Assembly (NCBI GenBank): GCA_000597885.1
Contig: CP004371.1
Location: 6,030,001 to 6,094,000 of the forward strand
Source: Flammeovirgaceae bacterium 311
GTDB lineage: Bacteria > Bacteroidota > Bacteroidia > Cytophagales > Cyclobacteriaceae
Direction of reading: 5' to 3'
DNA: 64,000 nt
The position numbers and the translations under genes are program-made. The first letter of the stretch is position 1. Every line of letters starts with the position of its first letter. A model generated the notes under the pieces. It did not search any database, was not told the origin of the DNA, and saw only the letters and a program-made list of their open reading frames with translations. This document shows positions 36,050 through 44,474 of the stretch, in pieces.

Positions 36050-36697
36050 TTGATTCCTTCTACCATACAAAATATTATTTTCGACCTGGGCGGCGTGGTG
36101 ATCCACCTGGATATGCCCCGTACCTTTACCGCTTTCGCTCAAATGGGTAACTTTGCCCCCGAGCAGGCCGAAGCACTTTTTCATAAAGATCCCCTCTTTC
36201 TGTCGTACGAGCGGGGAGCAGTAACCCCACAGGAATTTCTGCTGGGACTGCGCCACCTCATGGGTAAACCCTTGTCTGATGAGGAGCTGATAACCGCCTG
36301 GAATGCCATGCTGCTCCATTTTCCACCCGAAAATATTGAGCTGCTCCGCAGCCTGAAAGCGAGTGGTAAATACAAGCTGTTCATGCTGTCGAATACAAAC
36401 ATCATCCACATTGAGGAGGTGCACCGACGCCTGGAGCAGCTGTGCGGCGAAAAGGACTTTTCCAGCCTCTTCGACAAGGTTTACTACTCACAGGACATTG
36501 GTGCCCGTAAACCTGATCCCGAGGCTTTCCAGGTGATCCTGGATGAATGGAACCTGAAGCCTGAAGAAACCCTCTTTATCGACGACAATAAAAACAACCT
36601 CCTGGGAGCGGAACGCTTGGGTATACAAACCCTCCATTTTGAGCAGAATAGTTCGCTACCCCTAATCTTTAGCAATGGATCAGGCCAAAAAGAATAA
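36050..36697 (+). CDS. HAD-family hydrolase
   Basis: The 215-residue product shows all four HAD motifs: nucleophile 'IIFDLGGVV' (motif I), 'FMLSNTN' (II), the Lys in 'IGARKPDPEAF' (III) and 'TLFIDDNKNNLLGA' (IV). A small helical cap lies after motif I, so it is a YihX-like phosphatase of the haloacid dehalogenase superfamily. The only start in frame after the stop at 36044 is TTG 36050; no ATG precedes the first motif. It overlaps the protease gene by 23 bp. This is the first gene of the GC-rich half. Confidence 0.9.
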   Translation: MIPSTIQNIIFDLGGVVIHLDMPRTFTAFAQMGNFAPEQAEALFHKDPLFLSYERGAVTPQEFLLGLRHLMGKPLSDEELITAWNAMLLHFPPENIELLRSLKASGKYKLFMLSNTNIIHIEEVHRRLEQLCGEKDFSSLFDKVYYSQDIGARKPDPEAFQVILDEWNLKPEETLFIDDNKNNLLGAERLGIQTLHFEQNSSLPLIFSNGSGQKE

Positions 36698-37853
36698 ACG
36701 TTTACTCCTTCACCTCACCCTCTTTGTTGTTACCCTCATTACCACTACCCTGGCCGGGGCCGAATGGCGCTATATGTACCGGGTGATTGGCATGGGCGAA
36801 GAAGGTGGGGAGCTCTCGGTGTTCTGGAGAGGGATCAGCTGGTCGGAATTTGCCACCGGCTTTGCTTTTAGCCTGCCTTTCCTCTCTTTTTTAACAGTGC
36901 ATGAGTTTGGGCATTACTTTACGGCACGTGCCCATAAGATCCGGGTATCGCTTCCTTACTTTATTCCCTTCTGGTTTGCAGGTTTTATGCCGGCCATTGG
37001 TACCATGGGGGCGGTGATCCGCATCAGGCAGTATATCCAGAGCCGTAAAGTACATTTCGATATTGGTATTGCCGGTCCGCTGGCAGGCTTTGTGATTGCC
37101 CTGGGTGTGCTGGCCTGGGGATTTACGCACCTGCCGCCGCAGGATTATATTCTGCAGGTGCACCCGGAGTACAGGGAGCTGGGTGCCCAATGGCAGGAGG
37201 AGGCCAATAAGATCAGCCTGGAAACCGAAGGCTCTTTTTACCTGGGCAAGAACCTCCTCTATGTGCTCTTTGAGAAATACCTGGCGTCAGATCCGGAGCG
37301 GATACCAAGTGCTTTTGAGATTATTCACTACCCCTGGTTGTTTGCAGGTTTCCTGGGACTGTTCTTTACAGCCCTGAACCTGCTGCCCATCGGCCAGCTC
37401 GATGGCGGCCATATCCTCTACGGGCTGCTGGGCTATAACTGGCACAGGAGGATTGCTACGGCCCTCTTTGTGGCCCTGGTGTTCTGGTCCGGGCTTGGCA
37501 TTCCCACTCCCGATCCTGATGAAGGGGCAGGGGGGCTTCTTTTACGGCTCGGGGTCTACGGCCTGTTCCTGTACTACCTCTTTGGCCGTCTGGATATGCC
37601 CGCCAGCCATCGCCTGACCCTGGTGCTCGGCGTGATGTGTGCCCAGCTGATGGTGGGCTACCTGGTGCCCGGCGCCCGCGGCTACCTGGGCTGGATGCTG
37701 TACGCCTTCCTCATCGGCCGCTTTATCGGTGTTTACCACCCCGTTACCCCCGAAGACCACCCCCTAAGCACCGGCCGCAAAGCCCTGGGCTGGCTGGCAC
37801 TGCTGATCTTCGTCCTCTGCTTCAGCCCGGAGCCCTTTGTGTTTGTGGAGTAA
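36675..37853 (+). CDS. M50-family (site-2 type) membrane metalloprotease
   Basis: The 392-residue product has about nine membrane helices. Zinc ligands are in 'VHEFGH' (residues 75-80), and the third ligand lies in 'LNLLPIGQLDGGH' near residue 240, both within membrane segments as in intramembrane S2P proteases. 'GIAGPLAGFVIALG' is another family landmark. No PDZ domain is present. It probably cleaves a membrane protein within the bilayer. It is translationally coupled to the HAD gene. Confidence 0.9.
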   Translation: MDQAKKNKRLLLHLTLFVVTLITTTLAGAEWRYMYRVIGMGEEGGELSVFWRGISWSEFATGFAFSLPFLSFLTVHEFGHYFTARAHKIRVSLPYFIPFWFAGFMPAIGTMGAVIRIRQYIQSRKVHFDIGIAGPLAGFVIALGVLAWGFTHLPPQDYILQVHPEYRELGAQWQEEANKISLETEGSFYLGKNLLYVLFEKYLASDPERIPSAFEIIHYPWLFAGFLGLFFTALNLLPIGQLDGGHILYGLLGYNWHRRIATALFVALVFWSGLGIPTPDPDEGAGGLLLRLGVYGLFLYYLFGRLDMPASHRLTLVLGVMCAQLMVGYLVPGARGYLGWMLYAFLIGRFIGVYHPVTPEDHPLSTGRKALGWLALLIFVLCFSPEPFVFVE

Positions 37854-37948
37854 TGGAGGGAATTAGTGAATGAGTGAATGAGTGAATTAGCGGTCCGTCC
37901 GTGGTGCATAGCGGCTGCGGTGAATAATTCGGGTGCTGTGATTTATTA

Positions 37949-38123
37949 GCAGCGGCCCCTGTAGCGTCGATGCACGCATCGACGTGGTTGCAGATCAATG
38001 ACAGGTATAAAACAGGGATCAAAAATATGAGGAATGCGTATATTGCATGTGGTTTATATGATTTAGCTGTATTGCCACTTACCACCACGCCGATGCGTGC
38101 ATCGGCGCTACAAGGGCCGCTGC
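37949..38123. repeat. MITE-like / paired REP element, copy 1
   Basis: The ends form a terminal inverted repeat of about 26 bp (gcagcggcccctgtagcg, continuing to gatgca). Each end is itself palindromic: cgtcgatgcacgcatcgacg on the left and gccgatgcgtgcatcggc on the right. The interior of about 95 bp has no gene. A second copy with matching ends but a different interior lies at 49281-49464. Confidence 0.8.
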
Positions 38124-38191
38124 GTGATATAAACAGCTTTGTTTTATACACACAACGGTTGCTGCCTAGGGAAAATAATCTTATGTCTGGG

Positions 38192-38494
38192 TTAGCTAAT
38201 CTCCTTCCACGCCAAAATCCCTCCCTCCAGGTTTCTCACATTTGTATAGCCCTGCTGTTTTAGGAACTTCTGGGCGGTGGCGCTGCGCTTTCCGGAGCGG
38301 CAGTGAACGATGATCTCGTCGTCTTTGCCGGCATTGATTTCGTTGAGGCGGTGGGGCAGGAGGCCCAGGGGAATCAGCTGTCCGTTAATATTGCCTTCGG
38401 TTTCGTATTCAGCTTCTTCGCGCACATCCAGGATGTAGGGCTGCTCGCCTTTGTCCATACGATCTTTCAGTTCTTGTGCAGTAATGTCTGCCAT
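38192..38494 (-). CDS. Rhodanese-like domain protein
   Basis: The 100-residue single-domain product has 'PYILDVREEAEYETEGNING' and the active-site loop 'IIVHCRSGKRSATA' with Cys 65 followed by R-S-G-K-R-S, suited to sulfur transfer. 'GYTNVRNLEGGILAWK' closes the fold. It is a stand-alone cytosolic sulfurtransferase of the GlpE/PspE type with no signal peptide. Confidence 0.92.
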   Translation of the reverse strand: MADITAQELKDRMDKGEQPYILDVREEAEYETEGNINGQLIPLGLLPHRLNEINAGKDDEIIVHCRSGKRSATAQKFLKQQGYTNVRNLEGGILAWKEIS

Positions 38495-38643
38495 AGCATT
38501 ATAGTTTAAGGTCAGTGTTCGCTAAAAAATATTAAAAATCGGCCTGAAGCCAAAATGTTTCAAAATATCACCCACCCCCCTTCATAGACTCATCCAACGC
38601 ACTATCAGTTCATCCATCCAGCGCCCTGCATTCACACAGTCAC

Positions 38644-38672
38644 CGCAGCGGCTACGCGCCCCGAGCGGACCG
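38644..38672. repeat. 29-bp GC-rich intergenic repeat, copy 1
   Basis: The sequence starts cgcagcggctacgcgcccc and matches 62069-62097 at 26 of 29 positions. Short repeats of the type actcattcactaaatcactc lie beside it. Confidence 0.55.
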
Positions 38673-38702
38673 CTCATTCACTAAATCACTCATTTAAAAA
38701 AC

Positions 38703-40613
38703 CTACTTCACCACCAACACCCGCTTAGACTGCACACCCTGCTTGTACTCCAGCTGTAGCAGGTACAGGCCGGGCTGCAGATGGCCCAGCTGAAGTTCGG
38801 TGCGGGCTGTGGCGGGTTGCGCTAACATCAGCCGGCCCTGAGTGTCGTAGAGGCGCAGGTGCCTGGCTTCGGACTCAATCCACAGCCTGTCGCGTGTAGG
38901 ATTGGGGTATATGCTAAGGGGAGGGAATATGATGTTTTTTACGCCCAGCGTGAGCGGATCAACTCCTTTTTTGAAGTGGGGGCGCATCATCAGACTACCC
39001 TCAAGCGAGGAGGTGCCGCTCCACTCAATGCCGTCGGTGCTCTGGTACAGCGTGGCGTTGCCATCGGTGTTCAGGTCGAAGCCCAGGGCAACCGGATCGG
39101 TGGTAACCTGCTCCAGACCAATGTAGAACTGACCTGCCTGCAGCACCTGTGGGTTGTTGAGCTCATAGGTAACAAAGCCATTCACGCCCTGCCGCTGTAC
39201 GTTTACATTCTGGGTATAGCGTAAAACGTCTTCCTCGCCATTCACGCCGGCCAGGTTAGACCAGATCTTCAGGTCGAGGTTGCTGCCCCTGGCAGAGGTG
39301 TTAAAGGAGGGGGCGTAAAAGGAAATGCCGGTGAGGGTGTCCGCTACTTCCAGTGTAAATCCATAGGCCAGGCGCTGTCCGCGTCCGTTGAGGCTGACAC
39401 TGATTTCAGCGGTGCCGTCGTCATAGGCAAAATAATCATGCACCGGGTTGCGGATCTCCAGGTAATCGTTGCGGTGGAAGAATTCCTGCGGCTCTTCGGA
39501 GCGCAGTAGCAAACGGGTAACCAGGGTAAAGGAGTCTCTTTCGGCCAGGGGTGCCAGGTCTGCGGCGGTGAGGCCGCTGGCGTCTTCGGTGAAGTAGCTC
39601 TGACCCCTAAGCAGGGCGCCCTGGTTAGAGATCAGCAGGCGGTCGCTTTCCAGCACCCTGACAGCTTCGTCGTTTTCAGTATGTACACTAAGATCGTAGG
39701 TTAGCACCTCGTCGATACCCGGCCGCCAGAGGCTGTGTACTACAAAAAGGTTTTCAGCTTTCAGGTAGGTGGCAGGATTGGCAAACAGCTGCTCTTTGGG
39801 TATCGCTGTATAGGGGCTGAAGAGTGAGGTAAAGGCCGAGCTGATGGCGCGGTCTTCGTAATAACGGTCCTCGCTGTTGCGTCCGCTGTTGAGGTACACC
39901 CAGTCGAGGTGCCACTCGTCGAACTGTCCGTTCTGGCGGCTGAATGACTGAAATTTAAACCTAAAGCCTGGGTGGAAGAAGTTTACCCCCCGCTGGTTTC
40001 CACTGTTCTGCAGGCTGATCAGCTCCTGCTGAAATACTGCAGGATCTGTATCCGGATTGCCGCCCTGGCTCCACACCTGGTGCCAGATGGTATCGCTGTC
40101 GAGAAAATAGAGTCGGAGGGAGTCGAGCTGGTCGGGCCGCTCGCCCAGGCCCTGCAGCTGCCAGTAGAAGCTTAGATAGACGGAGGCTTTTTCAGGCTCA
40201 GCCAGCATATCCAGACGGATGGGGGCAGATTGAAGGCTGTCGGTGCGGCCAACGCTGTTGGTGGTAGCGTAGGGGGTGCCGTTGGCATCGATGCCATCGA
40301 AGGTAGCTACACCCCAGCTGGGTGGGTTGATGGCCTGGCCGTAGCTGATGGTGCTGGTGGTGTTGAAGGGCCATAACACAGAATCAGGGCGCTGGCCGGC
40401 ATAGCTAAAGTCATCCCAGAAGGGGAGGGAAAGGCTGTCGCCAGGCAGTGCCAGCCCATGCACCGGGCCGGTACCGGATTTTAGTGCCCCGTTTTTAGGA
40501 AGTTTCACCTTCACAGTGCCTCCGCTGGCAGTAGGATGCGGCAGCACCTGCAGCTGTGCAAAGCTGCTGCCGGCAAATAATAGTAGGAGGAGAGAGGTGA
40601 GGTATATTTTCAT
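38703..40613 (-). CDS. Secreted protein with type IX secretion sorting domain
   Basis: The 636-residue product has an N-terminal signal peptide ('MKIYLTSLLLLLFAGSSFAQ') and ends in a T9SS type A sorting domain: 'LSIYPNPTRDRLWIE', 'LRLYDTQGRLML' and 'LQPGLYLLQLEY' with a terminal 'KRVLVVK'. The central part is beta-rich, with a MAM-like or jelly-roll first half ('LSLPFWDDFSYAG') and no catalytic motif that I see. It should cross the outer membrane through the type IX system and be attached to or released from the surface. Confidence 0.85.
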   Translation of the reverse strand: MKIYLTSLLLLLFAGSSFAQLQVLPHPTASGGTVKVKLPKNGALKSGTGPVHGLALPGDSLSLPFWDDFSYAGQRPDSVLWPFNTTSTISYGQAINPPSWGVATFDGIDANGTPYATTNSVGRTDSLQSAPIRLDMLAEPEKASVYLSFYWQLQGLGERPDQLDSLRLYFLDSDTIWHQVWSQGGNPDTDPAVFQQELISLQNSGNQRGVNFFHPGFRFKFQSFSRQNGQFDEWHLDWVYLNSGRNSEDRYYEDRAISSAFTSLFSPYTAIPKEQLFANPATYLKAENLFVVHSLWRPGIDEVLTYDLSVHTENDEAVRVLESDRLLISNQGALLRGQSYFTEDASGLTAADLAPLAERDSFTLVTRLLLRSEEPQEFFHRNDYLEIRNPVHDYFAYDDGTAEISVSLNGRGQRLAYGFTLEVADTLTGISFYAPSFNTSARGSNLDLKIWSNLAGVNGEEDVLRYTQNVNVQRQGVNGFVTYELNNPQVLQAGQFYIGLEQVTTDPVALGFDLNTDGNATLYQSTDGIEWSGTSSLEGSLMMRPHFKKGVDPLTLGVKNIIFPPLSIYPNPTRDRLWIESEARHLRLYDTQGRLMLAQPATARTELQLGHLQPGLYLLQLEYKQGVQSKRVLVVK

Positions 40614-40792
40614 GTGTATAAACCGGGCTAAACGCTATCGCCATGGCCAGTTGGTGATGCACCTTCACCCTATGGCTAATCGAAGCAGGTCCCATTTTCC
40701 AATAACGTTATGATCAGCGCGGAAATTGAGTAAACATTCATAGAAATGCAAAGCCTGGGTGTATAATTCGAATAACAGCTGCGGTAGCGTCA

Positions 40793-40827
40793 GCACCCCT
40801 ACCCACCGCTGCGGTGGGTAGGGGTGC
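40793..40827. repeat. Perfect 35-bp palindrome
   Basis: GCACCCCTACCCACCGC, one T, then the exact complement. This 17-bp perfect stem lies in the 283-bp gap between two minus-strand genes. No T run follows on either strand, so it is more like a REP palindrome or a structured RNA element than a terminator. Confidence 0.75.
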
Positions 40828-40896
40828 CTCTGCAGTGGGTAGGTATATTTGCAACTCCACACCACCCCCTTCAAAGTACCCAATACCCAATACCAG

Positions 40897-41700
40897 CTAC
40901 AACCCGCCTTCTTCTGAACCTGGAGTGGGGAGGCCGGGATCTACCTGGCCGGGGCCGAATTTTACGATCCAGAGGTCTACGGTTTCGCCAATCTGTACTT
41001 TGGCACCTGCCGGTGGTATTTGCCTAAGCACTGTATTCGGGGCTTTGTCAGGAGCTGCTTCGTAGGTGATTTCGCCTACCTGCAGGCCGGAGCCGATGAT
41101 GTTGAACTGGGCAGTCTCCAGGTCCATGCCCATCAGGTTTTCGATGGTAAAGTCGTTATTTCCCTTGCCGTCTCCTGCTACCAGGTCTATCTTGGAGCCC
41201 TTGGCAATATAAGCGCCTTCTTCAATAGGTTTGCCCCTGTGCAATTGCTTGAGTACGGCATTGGCAGCCAGGTTTGGTTCGTAGGTAATTTCTCCCAGCT
41301 CCAGGCCAAAGCTTTTCAGCACCAGCTGGGCATTTTTTACCGATCCGTCTACCAGGTTTGGCATGCGCACCTTGGGTGGATTTTTGGCGTTGAGGGAAAC
41401 AAACACCTTGCGGTTTTCCTTTACCTGTGCGCCGGGCAGTGGGTACTGCTTCATCACGGTCAGGGGCGGAAAATCGGTGCTGAAGGTAGAGTCATTTACC
41501 TCGTAGCGCAGCCGGTGCTGGTTCATAAAATCTGTCAGCTCGGCATAGGAGCGGCCCTGTATGTTTGGCACGGTGATGCTGTCGCCGTGCTGTGTTTCGC
41601 TGGGCAGGTAAATGTTAAAGAAAAGGAATAGGAGAATAAACCCGGTCACCAAAATGATGGCCAGGTGAATAAGCACGTGTTTAAAAGAAGTTACTTTCAT
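40897..41700 (-). CDS. PASTA-domain membrane protein
   Basis: The 267-residue product has a short cytosolic N-terminus, one membrane helix (about residues 10-31, 'LIHLAIILVTGFILLFLFF') and three PASTA repeats: 'ITVPNIQGRSYAELTDFMNQ', 'VRMPNLVDGSVKNAQLVLKS' and 'FTIENLMGMDLETAQFNIIG'. PASTA domains bind peptidoglycan fragments or uncrosslinked muropeptides. A Pro/Gly-rich tail ends the protein. Its start overlaps the ligase stop by 4 bp (ATGA), so it is coupled to cell-wall precursor synthesis. Confidence 0.92.
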   Translation of the reverse strand: MKVTSFKHVLIHLAIILVTGFILLFLFFNIYLPSETQHGDSITVPNIQGRSYAELTDFMNQHRLRYEVNDSTFSTDFPPLTVMKQYPLPGAQVKENRKVFVSLNAKNPPKVRMPNLVDGSVKNAQLVLKSFGLELGEITYEPNLAANAVLKQLHRGKPIEEGAYIAKGSKIDLVAGDGKGNNDFTIENLMGMDLETAQFNIIGSGLQVGEITYEAAPDKAPNTVLRQIPPAGAKVQIGETVDLWIVKFGPGQVDPGLPTPGSEEGGL

Positions 41701-44393
41701 ACTGTAGCCTTGTAGCGCTGGCGCTCGATCCCGTAGGTTAATATTGCGTCGATAAATTCGTATGGCTTATAGCCGTTCAGGGCACTCTGATGGAAGATGC
41801 AGGTGGCCGGTGTCATGCCGGGCAGGGAGTTGATCTCGATGATCACGGTTTCTACCCGGCCGTCTTCGAACACCCGCACAAAGGCATCTATGCGGGCGTA
41901 ACCCTCGATGTTGGCAATACGGGCAACTTTTTCAAGTTGCCTGCGCACATCAGCCGAGATGCGCCTGTTTTCTTCCGGTGTGCGTGCATATCGGGCCGGG
42001 GTGATGTTCTGGCCTTCGCCTGCCAGGAACTTCTCTTCCAGCGAAAGCACTTCGCCACCCGCCAGTGATTCGGAAGGCTCGAATACTTCATACTCGGTTT
42101 CGCCCTGCTCGTTGCGGATGGTGAGCATGCCGCCCGTTACCTCCAGGAAATGCTTTGCCCCGTTTTTGCTGATGAACTCTTCCACCAGGAATACTTCTTT
42201 CTGCGGAAATTCCTCACTGGCTTTCAGCTTCAGGGTTTTCATGGGCAGGGCCAGCAGCTCTGGCATATCCCTGAAGATCATCTCACCAAAGGCCTCCAGC
42301 TCTTCGCGGGTCTTGATCTTTTTTACCGCAGAGCTGCAGCCATCATCAGAAGGCTTGGCAATCAGGGGCAGGCCCAGCTCCTGAATCACTGCATCCAGCA
42401 CCTGCTGGCGGGCCGTATTCCAATCCTGGCGGCTTACCAGGCGGTGTTTGGCCACCAGGATGCCGTGCTCGCGCAGGCGCTTGTTGGTGTCGTATTTGTT
42501 GATGGTAAGCTGTGAGCTTTCAATGCCACTGCCGTTGTAGGGCAGTCCCACGCGTTCCAGCTGTGCCTGCAGGGCACCATCCTCGCCGGGACGGCCATGC
42601 AGGGCAATGAACACAGCATCTACCGTATTGGCCAGCTCTTCGTAGTTCAGGGGCTGAAAGCGCATCAGGTTCTGGTCTACATAAGCAGAGACCAGCGGCC
42701 TGGCTTCTTCAATGATCTGTTTCAGGAGCGGATGGTGCTCGCCTTTCAGGTAAGCCTCTATCTTTTCCTTGATATCGTCGGCATTGTCTTTGAGCATGAT
42801 GTTTACGGGCAGCTGGTACAGCTTGTGCTCCTCGTTGCTCCCGGTCAGGAACACCGGCACCGGCTGGTACTTCACTGATGACGCTAATTTTTCAAAAATA
42901 TTGCGTCCGCTCTCTACGGAGATGTGCCGCTCTGAGGAGTAGCCGCCCATGATCACGGCCACACGCACTTTCTCTGATTTTTGCTGCTGCAGCTGCTTCA
43001 GCTCGGCATCAAATGCCTGCAGCATATCGCGCAGCTCTTTGTTGCGCTTGCCGGTCTTGATGCGCTCGGCCAGCGAGGTGCGGATAATATAGGTCAGGAA
43101 CTGCGAAGGGTTCAGGCCTATCTCGGCAGCCTGGTGGAAGAAGAAGGAGGAGGGCAGCATGCCCGAAGTGGTGTTGGGATCGTTCAGGAAGATGGTACCT
43201 TCTTCGGTGATAAAGCCATCGATACGGGCATATACATTGGCGTGCAGCGCCTCAAACAGGCGGCAGCACTCCTGGCGTATCTGCTGGATCTGCTCCACGG
43301 GCAGGTCGATAGGCGTGATCTTGCGGCTTACGCCCGGCAGGTACTTGGCCCGGTAATCGAAAACATCGGTGCCTTTGATGATCTGGGTGGGCGGCAGCGC
43401 CATGGGCTGTCCTTTTTCATTCTGCACCACAATGCAGCTAAACTCCTTGCCCTTGATGAAGGACTCCAGCAGCACGGTTTCCTCACTGTTGAGCGGGGTA
43501 AGTACGGTGCTGGTATCCTGCTGTGCCTGCTCATCGAGGTACTGCATCAGCTCACTTGGGTGGTGGATCAGCTCCTGTGCTTCCCCGGCGTACACCGGCA
43601 TGCCGATGCCCTCGCGAATATCGGTGAGCACGGCCAGGAACATAATTTTTTCGTCGAGCGATTTTTGCTGCCAGGCCTGCAGGTCTATCTCCTGCAAAAA
43701 GAGGCTTTTGTTCATGGCAGCCGTAAAGCTTTCCAGGTTGTCGTCGCGCAAAATGGAGACACCAATGCTGGAGCCCTGGTTAGGTGCTTTTACCACGATG
43801 GGCAGGCCAACCGCTTTTTTGGCTGCCTGGAATATCTGATTTTTATCAGCTGCCTCCAGCCACTCCTGCCGGCCTATCTGCCAGCGTTTGGGGGAGTGGA
43901 AGCCAGCATCTTCCATTAGTTTTTTCTGAATGATCTTGTTGATGCCAATGGCAGAGGGCAGTATGCCGCAGCCGGAGTAGGGAATATCATACCACTCCAG
44001 CAGCCCCTGCAGGTTGCCGTCTTCGCCATAAGGGCCGTGCAGGGCCAGAAAAGCAAAATCGAACAACTCCCGGAACTGATGTGGCTCCACCTTGCGGCCT
44101 ACTTCGGAGATCAGCTCCTGCAGTGCCTCCGGCGATAGCTTGCCCAGCGATTCGATGTATACCTGGAAAGGCAGCTCGGAGTGGGGCAGGTGCTTGGCCG
44201 GCGGGTAGAAATCGCGGATGGTCCCTTTGTACACATACTGCCAGTCGAGCAAAATAAAATGCCCGAGGCTGTCTACAAAGATGGGTACGGGTTCGAAAAG
44301 TGCTTTATTTAGATTATCGTATACGGTACGGCCGCCGGCGAATGAGATTTCACGTTCGCGCGACTGACCTCCAAAGAAAATACCAATTTTCAT
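41697..44393 (-). CDS. ddl: Tandem D-alanine--D-alanine ligase fusion
   Basis: The 898-residue product (ATG 44391-44393, MKIGIFFGGQSRERE; a longer frame adds 11 unlikely residues) contains two complete Ddl-like ATP-grasp modules. Module 1, about residues 1-465: 'GGQSREREISFAGG', 'APNQGSSIGVSIL', 'LNDPNTTSGMLPSSFF'. Module 2, about 480-898: 'MGGYSSERHISVESG', 'LPLIAKPSDDGCSSAV', 'IEINSLPGMTPATC'. Each is about the size of a normal Ddl with some extra sequence. In module 1 the metal-binding Glu of E-x-N is replaced by Asp (D-P-N), so the modules may differ in activity. The product makes the D-Ala-D-Ala dipeptide for peptidoglycan. Confidence 0.88.
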   Translation of the reverse strand: MKIGIFFGGQSREREISFAGGRTVYDNLNKALFEPVPIFVDSLGHFILLDWQYVYKGTIRDFYPPAKHLPHSELPFQVYIESLGKLSPEALQELISEVGRKVEPHQFRELFDFAFLALHGPYGEDGNLQGLLEWYDIPYSGCGILPSAIGINKIIQKKLMEDAGFHSPKRWQIGRQEWLEAADKNQIFQAAKKAVGLPIVVKAPNQGSSIGVSILRDDNLESFTAAMNKSLFLQEIDLQAWQQKSLDEKIMFLAVLTDIREGIGMPVYAGEAQELIHHPSELMQYLDEQAQQDTSTVLTPLNSEETVLLESFIKGKEFSCIVVQNEKGQPMALPPTQIIKGTDVFDYRAKYLPGVSRKITPIDLPVEQIQQIRQECCRLFEALHANVYARIDGFITEEGTIFLNDPNTTSGMLPSSFFFHQAAEIGLNPSQFLTYIIRTSLAERIKTGKRNKELRDMLQAFDAELKQLQQQKSEKVRVAVIMGGYSSERHISVESGRNIFEKLASSVKYQPVPVFLTGSNEEHKLYQLPVNIMLKDNADDIKEKIEAYLKGEHHPLLKQIIEEARPLVSAYVDQNLMRFQPLNYEELANTVDAVFIALHGRPGEDGALQAQLERVGLPYNGSGIESSQLTINKYDTNKRLREHGILVAKHRLVSRQDWNTARQQVLDAVIQELGLPLIAKPSDDGCSSAVKKIKTREELEAFGEMIFRDMPELLALPMKTLKLKASEEFPQKEVFLVEEFISKNGAKHFLEVTGGMLTIRNEQGETEYEVFEPSESLAGGEVLSLEEKFLAGEGQNITPARYARTPEENRRISADVRRQLEKVARIANIEGYARIDAFVRVFEDGRVETVIIEINSLPGMTPATCIFHQSALNGYKPYEFIDAILTYGIERQRYKATV

Positions 44394-44474
44394 GCTTTGC
44401 TGTATCGTTGCCTGTCTGTCTAACATTTGCTTGTGGGGGGGGAGTTCTTCAGCACTGCATTAATTTGCGCTGGC

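Noticed and set aside
41020-41631. Plus-strand frame of 203 codons
   Set aside because: Antisense to the PASTA gene and without recognisable motifs.
42981-43919. Plus-strand frame of 312 codons
   Set aside because: It lies wholly inside the double Ddl gene on the other strand; GC-rich codon use produces long antisense frames here.
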